Of a DNA stretch of 10,862 nt, positions 1 through 6,285 are shown one piece after another. Numbering within the stretch: position 1 is the first letter of the stretch; every line of letters begins with the position of its first letter. Origin of the DNA: Phoronis pallida (taxonomy: Eukaryota; Phoronida; Phoronidae); contig JAOXYC010224015.1 of NCBI GenBank assembly GCA_028565715.1, positions 1-10,862 on the forward strand, given 5' to 3'. The position numbers and the translations under genes were made by a program. The notes beneath the pieces are model-generated. The model did no database searches, had not been told where the DNA came from, and worked only from the letters and a program-made list of their open reading frames with translations.

Positions 1-235
1 GTCTTCGTGACACTCTCCAGCATCTGAACGGAAAGCTTCTGAATAGCCTTGGTGGCTTGGTCCATTTCCTGACTCTCAGAAACCATGAGGATGGATTCAT
101 GTGCTCTTTGTTTGCTTGGGTTTTTGATTAGAGGCTTTGTGATGAGCAGACCTGAGGGTATGCTGGCTAATAAGAAGCAGACGCCAGCCAATAGGAAAAC
201 ATGCAAAATGTTCCCAGTCGTGTCACATATTCCTC
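1..235 (-). CDS. SLC16-like transporter, exon 8 (TM12 and C-terminal tail), runs off the left edge
   Basis: Acceptor AACATTTTCAG|GAGG opens the exon at 235 in phase 1. It encodes GGICDTTGNILHVFLLAGVC, matching the SLC16 ending G-x-(I/L)-x-D-x-(T/S)-G before TM12. TM12 follows (VCFLLASIPSGLLI), then a Lys/Ser/Gln-rich cytoplasmic tail (KNPSKQRAHE...) predicted helical. No stop is reached before position 1, so the C-terminus is incomplete here. Confidence 0.87.
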
Positions 236-3200
236 CTGAAAATGTTAAAACAGAAATTTTAGTTTTAATTAAAATTTATTTGTCAACATTTGCCTGAGGT
301 AGTAGTTGGCTAATTCCAGCCCTGAGTAATACTAACAACGAGAAGTAAACTATTGAATGCCAGTTCTCATTTGGAAACCATTGCGTTATACAATTCATGG
401 AATTATTGTGAATCACAAGCATGACAAATCACATCCTCAATATAAGTACAGGGTGTGAGTTTCCCCCAAAAAATGACCTTAAAGAAGCTTTCAAGATTGG
501 GTTTAATGAAACATACCATACGAATATTTCAACAAATGATGAGGATTTCATTTTAACCCAGGTCTCCCTGATTGCCGGTCAGATGCTCTACCAACTGAAC
601 TATCTAGCCCGTCTTGATTAATTCATTAAACTGGAGACATTCTATTGTTTTTCTGTAGATAAGTATAGTTTACCTGCCGTAGTTAATCCTAGTAAGACAG
701 CTAATCCCTGTAATACCTCTATGGCCATTGTAGCATAGTGTAGTTGGTGGACAGTGTCTAGGACCTGGATGATTGCTAGGTTACGCATGCTATGGAAACC
801 AGCTGTTTTCAAGAAAAATGAAAATACTTATCAGGTTGAATGAAAAGTGGATATAATTAAAGAGATCACTGCTGTGACCACAATTAATTATATAGATAAA
901 TTTGGAATCTGAAAAAAAAAAATTTCAGAATGATATTTTTTTCAGATTCCAAATTTATCAGGTATCGTAGCTATTTCAAAATAAGTCTTTAACAGGTATG
1001 AATCTTGGCAGTACATTTTTTTCTGAGCCCTATCACAAAATGAAAAAATCAAGTCCTGGGTTGTCTGGTGTTTTTTCGACCTACAAGGTTTTGATAATCA
1101 TTATCGTAACACAGTTGCTCATTACAGACAACAAACCATAAGCCCGTCATGAAAGGAAGACTTTTGTCATGATAAATGCAAACCAAACTACAGCAAAAAT
1201 ACTATATTATCAAAATGTTAAAGATGCATAAGTCTTATTCATGACCACAAAGTCATAAAAACAAATTGCAGTGGAAATCGTCGTACTAATTGTAATCTAA
1301 ATATAAATCGAAAAGTAACTGAGATGCGCATTCAAATTAATTTGTGGAGCCAGAACTTATGGGATATCCCAAGAATTGTGTATACTATGCAAGTTTCATT
1401 GCATTTAATTTTTATGGTCGCAAATAAGGCTTATGTATCTTTAATAGTTCTTGTACTACCTGAGAACAGTCCGTACATGATACAGTATGAAGCTAGGTAT
1501 CCAGTACTGGGGGTTATCTGTACAAGAAACGTGGCAACACTAGCACACAATAACATGAGAGTGTTGTAGAGAAAGAGCGACGAAATGCTGAGGATTTTCT
1601 GCGTTACAAAGTTGCCTAACAGGGTTGATATTCCTTAAATCACAAAACAAATGACAGTGTGAAATAAATGCTTTCATCGTAATTTTTTTGAAATATTACT
1701 TTAATATTATACAAACAACAGTGCATGTCGAGTAATTAAAAAATACAGTTAACACTTTTCCAAGTAACATTACGTGTTTCTCAATAGGTCCAAATTGAAA
1801 ACAAGCATTTAAGTTTTTGGAATTTTTGTCTTCGCGAATTTAAGACACTACATACCTTCATGAACATGGAAGAATATTTTTTTTTAAAAAGTTAAGACTT
1901 CAATTCAAAGAAGGTAATGAAATATGTCTGAGAAGTTATTTACCCATAATGGTCAGAAACAATGCTCCCTGTTGCTCTTTAAGATATGAAGTTGCCACAG
2001 GCAAGAAGACAATAGGGATGTAATATCCTGAAACATTTAGTGAAAAAGGAGTTATGAGTAATAAATGTCTATATAGAGCAGCTTAAATGTTTTTATAGTC
2101 ACCAATGTCTACCAGTATATCTTTGCAACTATGCAACTCTGGTGAATCAAAACCATACCAGACAACAAAATTTTCTGAGAAATGTCATTGTTCCTCGACA
2201 TCATCTACACCATAACTGAATTATTTTTGTTATATTTATTTGTTTTGAAATGAATCTGATTAAAAGCACAAGCTCACCTAAGCTGCTTAGTGTTGTAGAC
2301 ACTGCATATAACTGGAACCGTCTATTTCTCAAGAACCTAAGGTCCATTTCTTTATAAGTATCGTACGCCCATATCTCAAACTCCCTCATGGTTGGTCTCC
2401 TTGGCTTCTGAACAGCCTCGGCACTGAAGATCCCCGCACCTAACTTTGGTGGGTACACGTGGGCAGCATCCAGGAACAGACCCATTCCGAGATGTTTGAG
2501 TCTTGTGCTCGCTATTTTCTCAAGAACAACAATTTTGTTCTCGCTCGGATTACCATCCGCCACAGATGCGTTTAAGTTTTTTGCTGGCTTGTGTTGTGTC
2601 TCCGGAGAAATGAGAGGAAGTGATTGGGTGAGTTCCGTTAACATCTCCTGGTCTCGCTTACTATCAATTCTGATGTCATTAGTCGCTGGTGGAAAAGCAC
2701 CAGATTTTGAACTCATTGTTCGCATCATGTTGAGAAGGTGGTCCATTTTATCAGAGATTTTCCTCTGTGTCTCCAGGTCATTGTTGTTCCCATTTCTACT
2801 CACTTCAGTTGCACGTACTCTGTTATCAATTTCAACATCCATCCCAGCACACGTCTCCACCGTTAAGTAATCCTGAACTCTCAAACTGTCTAATTTAGAG
2901 CTTTGATTCTTGTTTTTTGATGACAAATTTCCCCTAGCATTCATCAAAGCATCCATTGTCCCAATGCGGGATTGAGGGGCGCTCGCCGACTTGGGAGAGC
3001 TCATAGACTGAGGTGACGATTCAGTCGATTCGGTTGATTCACTCAGCAATTGTTTTAACATGGACATATCCTGGACGGCAAAAACCTTACTGTAAACCAT
3101 CAGAAAACTTGCCGGATCATGGATTATGTAGGCCAGGATCTTGTCCATGTCCGTATGATTGAGTGGTATCTCAGCGTGGTCTAGCATCAGTATGTACCCA

Positions 3201-5608
3201 ATGTGGAGACCAGACAAGACTTCCTGTTGTTCAGTTGGTGGCATTATGACGTGGGCGTCTGTGGCTTTTGTACAACACAATTGTTGAATCCATTGGGAGA
3301 TGACACCCTGGTTATTGGCTCGAGGTACAAAGTTGAGACCAAACAGGGCAGCTGTGAAAACAAAATCTCTTTTAATTACTAGATAGAGAGAATCTGGTCT
3401 TGGAAAGATCATCACTTTAAAAGTAGTCTCAAGAATATTAAACGCGTACATCGCTACTTACGAATGTAGAATTATCAAATATTGAAATACAACATTTTCA
3501 TTCGTTTTTTTACACAGTTTGATCATTTTTTGTTGTCAATTTGTGTTACTACCTTCGTCCTTCATCCGTTTCTTTTACACAGTTTGGTCATTTTTCGTTG
3601 CCAATTCGTATTACTACCTTCATTCTTCATCGAAAACACAAAGTTAATATGTTACAGTTGATCTCAGTTATCTCGTCACCCTCAAGATATTACATCAAGT
3701 CACATAGGCCGCCTGTATAGAAATTTCCGGCAGAGGCGAAGGTATTTATTCGTTTAGATGAATGTAAGGATACAATTTGTAACAACAATTCCTATGCAAT
3801 TGACCGCATTCAATAGATGATAATTTCACATTCGTAAGTAGCGATGTACTACTTTAAAGTTTAAAAACATGGACAGATTTTGCTGAAAAAAATTCCAAAA
3901 TGGTTTAAGGACTTAATTTTGATACAGAGGAGGAACTACCAGGATGTCACTAGTAAACTTTAATAATACGATAATCATTCTGTCTATTTTAATCAGATTT
4001 CTGGGTAAGTGCCTCTTGTGCTAAACTTTACACGAATTGACTGTTACCAAATGGTGGTTACTTTCGAATAATAAAACACATTTTTGCTGGTTGATGCCTA
4101 TCCAATATAGTCTTACCTACAGCAAACACTATAGACACAACTCTATATGGAGAAGTCCAGCCATTGAAATCAATGGCTACCCTAAACAGCACGGGGAATA
4201 TGGCGTTCGCAATGCCACCACCAATCATAGTGATTACTAGGGCTATTGATAGCCTCTGCTTGAAGAACTCTCGGAGGATGCACAAACATGACGTGTAGAT
4301 CATAGCCGAGGCTAGTCCTTAAAAAAATGTACAATTGATAATGATGAAAGTGAAACATTTTGACGCACTTTTTTGGAACAAGGCCTATCATTTGTCTGTC
4401 TTAAATATACACTAATTACTTTGTTTTTAGGTGAAGGATACTTTGGATTGTTTTTTTTTACCCACATATGTGTCAGAAATGTCCAATTTTAACCTAACTT
4501 GTAATTTGATCTCAAACACAAGCCAGAAAGGCGATAAGTGCATTAAGAAAATCCAGGTGTGTGTAAATGTAGGAGATAAGCTTTAAACCGAGTTGAGGTG
4601 TTAACCTGCGAGTTTATGTTACTAGTCATCAATAACCATAAATTATTAAAAATCTTCGACACAACTTACCTACAAGAAGTCCATAACTGAACACCATAAT
4701 ATTGACACTCGACACAATGGTTGTCAATGCCAGTCCTGTTCCCATCATAATACAGCCAGGTATAACCAGTGCTTGATACTTGACTCTGCTAACCAGGAAG
4801 TTACACGGCGGTGCTGCAACGAGGCAAGAGATACGTGCATTGTAAAACTGAGAGGTGTCTAGTTCTCATTTGTCAAACTTGTATTGTCATTGCAAACGCA
4901 TTAGGCTCTGCCTTCAAGACCACTTGTCATCACTGCAATTGCTAACAACTCAATGAAGTCAAATAGTTTGTCCTATAATGGAATTCATTTCTACAATTTC
5001 GATAAAATCTTTTCACTCTTGTAAAGAATTATAGTCAACCCCGACCTGTTTCATCAGTATTGCATAACTGAACAAACAATCCATTACTCATCAACTCACC
5101 TGTGGCATGGAAGAAGAATGTGACAAATCCACCCACAAATGCTGTCTTGGAATATGATGCTTTTAATCAGCCACGACCTCTTCCATCAGTATTCTATAAC
5201 TGAGCAAAACAATCCTTGCAATATACTCATAATATACAACTCACCTGTGGCATGGAAGAAGAATGTGACAAATCCACCCACAAATGCCGTCATGGCATAT
5301 GATGCTTTATAATCAGCTACGACCTGTTCCATCAGTATACCATAACTAAACATCAGACCAGATACAATACTCATATACAACGTGCATAGCACCAGCACAA
5401 ACCATGCATAGCCTCTGTCTAAGTGCCGTAGATTATGTAGAGTGATGTCATGGTTTGACACAAAGGTTTCCTCGCTGGCCGATATTTCTTGTGGATTCTG
5501 GAAGCTGACTTTTTGGTTGCTGTTGGAATCTTGGATGGGTGTTGCCCTGGTGACCGTTACTCCTGGTTGGTTTTGAAGATTGGGGGGAAGTGGTGGTTTT
5601 CCAGACAT
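1..5608 (-). CDS. SLC16-like (monocarboxylate transporter family) MFS transporter, 8 exons, 3' end outside window
   Basis: Joining minus-strand exons 5608-5245, 4813-4670, 4317-4117, 3351-2278, 2027-1944, 1633-1460, 802-674 and 235-1 gives about 801 residues without a stop. Every junction is GT-AG and phase 1. The protein has twelve hydrophobic segments: TM1-2 in exon 1, TM3-4 in exons 2-3, TM5-6 in exons 3-4, TM7-8 in exons 4-6, TM9-11 in exons 6-7 and TM12 in exon 8. Family marks are a TM1 entry LDRGYAWFVLVL (SLC16 usually has DGGWGW), FFKQRLSIALVI at TM5 (usually YFxKRRxLAxG), and RNRRFQLYAVSTTLSSLG at TM7. A cytoplasmic loop of about 320 residues separates TM6 and TM7. By family it should be a plasma-membrane carrier of small organic acids or related solutes. 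The Lys of TM1 and the Arg of TM8 that proton-coupled MCTs need are not at the aligned positions, so the substrate is unknown. The family call is firm; orthology to a specific SLC16 member is not. Confidence 0.9.
236..673 (-). other. Transporter intron 7 (438 bp) with a degenerate tRNA-derived element
   Basis: The intron is bounded by donor GTAAAC at 673 and acceptor TTTTCAG. Apart from the tRNA-like stretch at about 545-612 it holds only AT-rich sequence. The plus-strand open frame at 421-621 runs across that repeat and shows no recognisable protein. Confidence 0.6.
545..612 (-). mobile_element. tRNA-like SINE head (degenerate)
   Basis: On the minus strand the sequence reads GGGCTAGATAGTTCAGTTGG then TAGAGCATCTGACCGGCAAT, which is a tRNA 5' half with an A-box (TAGTTCAGTTGG) and D-arm. 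The T-arm region is damaged (CCTGGGTTAAAATGAAATCC in place of GGTTCGAATCC). It therefore looks like the promoter head of an old tRNA-derived SINE, not a working tRNA gene. The SINE body cannot be delimited by eye; it probably extends toward 420. Confidence 0.55.
674..802 (-). CDS. SLC16-like transporter, exon 7 (TM10-TM11)
   Basis: This 129-nt exon is phase 1 at both ends (acceptor TTGAAAACAG|CTGG, donor GGCAG|GTAAAC). It encodes about residues 681-723: a cytoplasmic link (GFHSMRNLAIIQVLD) and TM11 (MAIEVLQGLAVLLGLTTAG). The latter matches the SLC16 pattern in which a GLxxLLQG-type helix is followed by GPPxAG. Confidence 0.85.
803..1459 (-). other. Transporter intron 6 (657 bp)
   Basis: This AT-rich intron separates the TM8-10 exon from the TM10-11 exon. 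It contains one perfect hairpin at 895-959 and otherwise nothing I recognise. Confidence 0.6.
895..959. repeat. Perfect 24-bp inverted repeat (hairpin)
   Basis: The left arm 895-918 (GATAAATTTGGAATCTG plus seven A) is exactly complementary to the right arm 936-959, with a 17-nt loop. No flanking duplication is obvious. It could be a fold-back element remnant or a small palindromic MITE. Confidence 0.85.
1460..1633 (-). CDS. SLC16-like transporter, exon 6 (TM8-TM10)
   Basis: This 174-nt exon is phase 1 at both ends (acceptor GTGATTTAAG|GAAT, donor CTCAG|GTAGTA). It encodes about residues 623-680. ISTLLGNFVTQKIL ends TM8, where SLC16 proteins normally have G-R; here it is G-N. TM9 follows (LYNTLMLLCASVATFLVQI), then YLASYCIMYGLFS of TM10. 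Confidence 0.85.
1634..1943 (-). other. Transporter intron 5 (310 bp), nothing recognised
   Basis: The sequence is AT-rich intron between the TM7-8 and TM8-10 exons. I see no repeat, RNA gene or coding signal in it. Confidence 0.6.
1944..2027 (-). CDS. SLC16-like transporter, exon 5 (TM7-TM8 link)
   Basis: This 84-nt exon is phase 1 at both ends (acceptor TGTTTCAG|GATA, donor ATGG|GTAAAT). It encodes GYYIPIVFLPVATSYL, the second half of TM7 and the extracellular turn, then EQQGALFLTIMG entering TM8. This is the classic SLC16 pattern of G(Y/F)(F/Y)IP at TM7 followed by a short loop and a small-residue TM8. It is too short to be noticed without its neighbours, but it restores the reading frame exactly. 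Confidence 0.88.
2278..3351 (-). CDS. SLC16-like transporter, exon 4 (TM6 end, giant cytoplasmic loop, TM7 start)
   Basis: This 1074-nt exon (358 codons) is phase 1 at both ends. Acceptor TTTTGTTTTCACAG|CTGC begins it at 3351, completing TM6 (AALFGLNFVPR). Donor TTAG|GTGAGC ends it at 2278 after FQLYAVSTTLSSLG of TM7. About 320 residues between them form the TM6-TM7 loop. Its first part is mixed and folded-looking, with aromatic and acidic residues (GYILMLDHAEIPLNHTDMDK). A Ser/Thr/Pro-rich stretch follows near residues 340-366 (SESTESTESSPQSMSSPK), then a polar Asn/Gln/Lys-rich part, and a conserved-looking end (PRRPTMREFEIWAYDTYKEM). I recognise no known domain in the loop. The frame is open up to 3451, but those extra codons are intron plus a MITE end. 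Confidence 0.88.
3446..3849. mobile_element. MITE-like element with about 42-bp terminal inverted repeats and an internal 64-bp tandem repeat
   Basis: The left end at 3446 (GTACATCGCTACTTACGAAT...) and the reverse complement of the right end at 3849 agree at about 38 of 42 positions. The interior, about 320 bp, encodes nothing and carries two tandem units. The ends are compatible with a TA target duplication flanking CATCGC...GCGATG, as in Tc1/mariner-type MITEs, but the exact boundary is uncertain. It sits in transporter intron 3, 95 bp upstream of the exon-4 acceptor. Confidence 0.8.
3499..3627. repeat. Two tandem ~64-bp units inside the MITE
   Basis: Unit 1 (3499-3562) and unit 2 (3563-3627) share the cores TTTTACACAGTTTG(A/G)TCATTTTT, GTTG(T/C)CAATT and TTACTACCTTC. 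They differ by scattered substitutions and a one-base length change in the T run. A third start (CATCG) follows but diverges at once. Confidence 0.8.
4117..4317 (-). CDS. SLC16-like transporter, exon 3 (TM4-TM5, start of TM6)
   Basis: This 201-nt exon has phase 1 boundaries (acceptor TTTTTTTAAG|GACT, donor GTAG|GTAAGA). It encodes about residues 170-236: TM4 (LASAMIYTSCLCIL), the SLC16 family-signature segment REFFKQRLSIALVITMIGGG leading into TM5, then DFNGWTSPYRVVSIVFAV into TM6. The GW pair matches the conserved GWR of MCTs. The acceptor uses AAG rather than CAG, a weaker but acceptable site after a T run. Confidence 0.88.
4318..4669 (-). other. Transporter intron 2 (352 bp), nothing recognised
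   Basis: The intron runs from donor GTAAGT at 4669 to acceptor TTTTTTTAAG at 4318. I see only AT-rich sequence. Confidence 0.55.
4670..4813 (-). CDS. SLC16-like transporter, exon 2 (TM3 and start of TM4)
   Basis: This 144-nt exon is phase 1 at both ends (acceptor TTGCAG|CACC, donor GTAG|GTAAGT). It encodes residues about 122-169: a cytoplasmic link (PPCNFLVSRVKYQ), TM3 with a Gly-rich GCIMMGTGLALTTIV, and VNIMVFSYGLLVG at the start of TM4. Length and content match the SLC16 segment that follows the TM2-TM3 loop. Confidence 0.9.
5036..5370 (-). repeat. Tandem duplication of the 3' part of transporter exon 1 with its splice donor (about 2.3 copies, 145-bp unit)
   Basis: The segment around the exon-1 donor (CCATGCCACAG|GTGAGT at 5245) recurs 145 bp downstream on the minus strand, with its donor at 5100. 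The 40-odd bases next to the donor are identical apart from isolated changes. A third, partial copy lies at about 5036-5100. The middle copy lacks one base in the codons for ADYKA (GATTAAAAGC against GATTATAAAGC), which creates a stop, and it has no acceptor of its own. It is therefore a recent, non-coding copy inside intron 1 that leaves a second intact donor sequence. Confidence 0.85.
5245..5608 (-). CDS. SLC16-like transporter, exon 1 (N-terminus, TM1-TM2)
   Basis: The exon encodes residues 1-121 plus one base. The ATG lies in a good initiator context (minus strand ACCATGT, A at -3) and opens a hydrophilic, Pro/Gln/Ser-rich cytoplasmic tail of about 68 residues (MSGKPPLPPN...). TM1 follows (GYAWFVLVLCTLYMSIVSG), then MFSYGILMEQ, and TM2 begins (MTAFVGGFVTFFFHATG). 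The exon ends at 5245 with ACAG|GTGAGT. The open frame continues to 5186, but the phase-1 join to the next exon restores SLC16 TM3, so those last codons are intron. The 3' third of this exon is tandemly duplicated just downstream (see the repeat entry). Confidence 0.9.
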
Positions 5609-6192
5609 GGTTTCTTGGAAGCTGTTCCTTATGCAATAAAGGGCGATTTAGTTCTGAAATCTTTGTACGAGTTTGCATTAATCAGAATGTGTGCTTGATA
5701 GAGGTGGTTGAGCAACCAACTTGTCTTTTTGTTAAAAGTCCACTTTGGATAACAGAGACTAATTTTCACTCATCCGAATATTTATGTCTTGTGAACTCAC
5801 TATGACATCATCTTTTGTAACTTGAGCTCTCTTAATTTTTTTTGTTTTAACTGACATCACTAATTACAATAGCATTGAACACAATTATAATACAGACAGC
5901 ATTTAATTCTTTTGTCCCCTGTTCACGTGCACACAAATAAAATGCAAAAAAATACATTGTTTAAACTGGAATTTAGAAGATTTATTATAAACTTTTTCTT
6001 GGTGAACATTTTCATTGCCAATTTATTACATTAAAGAAACAAAAAAGGGTTTAAAAGTAGAATTTTTTTATTAGAGGCACCAATCTTTGGTTGCATTCAC
6101 AAAAAACTGTTTTCATTTTGGTGTCTGATTAAATAGGGTTTGGCAGAACTTAGTAAAAAAAGTTATTGAAAAATTTATTTTTCATCTTTCAG
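5609..6192. other. 584-bp AT-rich gap between the two genes (transporter 5' flank; ARMC8 intron)
   Basis: The left end must hold the transporter's 5' UTR and promoter, on the minus strand. I see no convincing TATA box; a palindromic E-box CACGTG lies at 5924-5929, which may be chance. No frame encodes ARMC8-like residues. The right end is the polypyrimidine tract and acceptor of the first ARMC8 exon (TTCATCTTTCAG), so at least that part is ARMC8 intron. Confidence 0.6.
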
Positions 6193-6285
6193 GATGTGAG
6201 CATGGTTGGCCAACTCATCAGTTTACTCAATAGGTCCTCGTGTACTCAGGAGTGTGTCACCAAGATTATTGCTCACTGTTGCTTG
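6193..6285 (+). CDS. ARMC8: ARMC8 exon (first in window)
   Basis: The exon is 93 nt, phase 0 at both ends (acceptor CATCTTTCAG|GATG, donor CTTG|GTTTGT). It encodes [16 protein letters not shown] followed by [15 protein letters not shown]. In vertebrate ARMC8 the matching stretch is an ARM helix with L-x-x-LL-(S/N)-R-S, TQE and HCC in the same spacing. A strong acceptor at its start means upstream ARMC8 exons must exist; about 145 residues precede this point in the family. Confidence 0.9.

Noticed and set aside
421-621. 66-codon plus-strand open frame with methionine start
   Set aside because: It crosses a tRNA-derived repeat inside a transporter intron and resembles no protein.
2496-2870. 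124-codon plus-strand open frame
   Set aside because: It is the antisense shadow of transporter exon 4 and has no recognisable protein content.
3352-3451. ATG at 3451 as the start of a separate 416-codon minus-strand gene
   Set aside because: The ATG lies in a MITE terminal repeat, and a strong acceptor at 3352 (TTTTCACAG) fits the phase of the previous transporter exon. The codons after 2278 read into an intron. The frame is one exon of the SLC16-like gene.
3499-3627. CRISPR-like direct repeats
   Set aside because: There are only two contiguous units without spacers, inside a eukaryotic MITE.
5186-5244. Codons continuing exon 1 past the donor
   Set aside because: Joining at ACAG|GTGAGT restores SLC16 TM3 in frame; the continuation is the decayed tandem copy.
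5448-5805. Open frames at 5448-5678 (minus), 5489-5698 and 5590-5805 (plus)
   Set aside because: They overlap exon 1 and its 5' flank in other frames, with no family similarity or splice logic.
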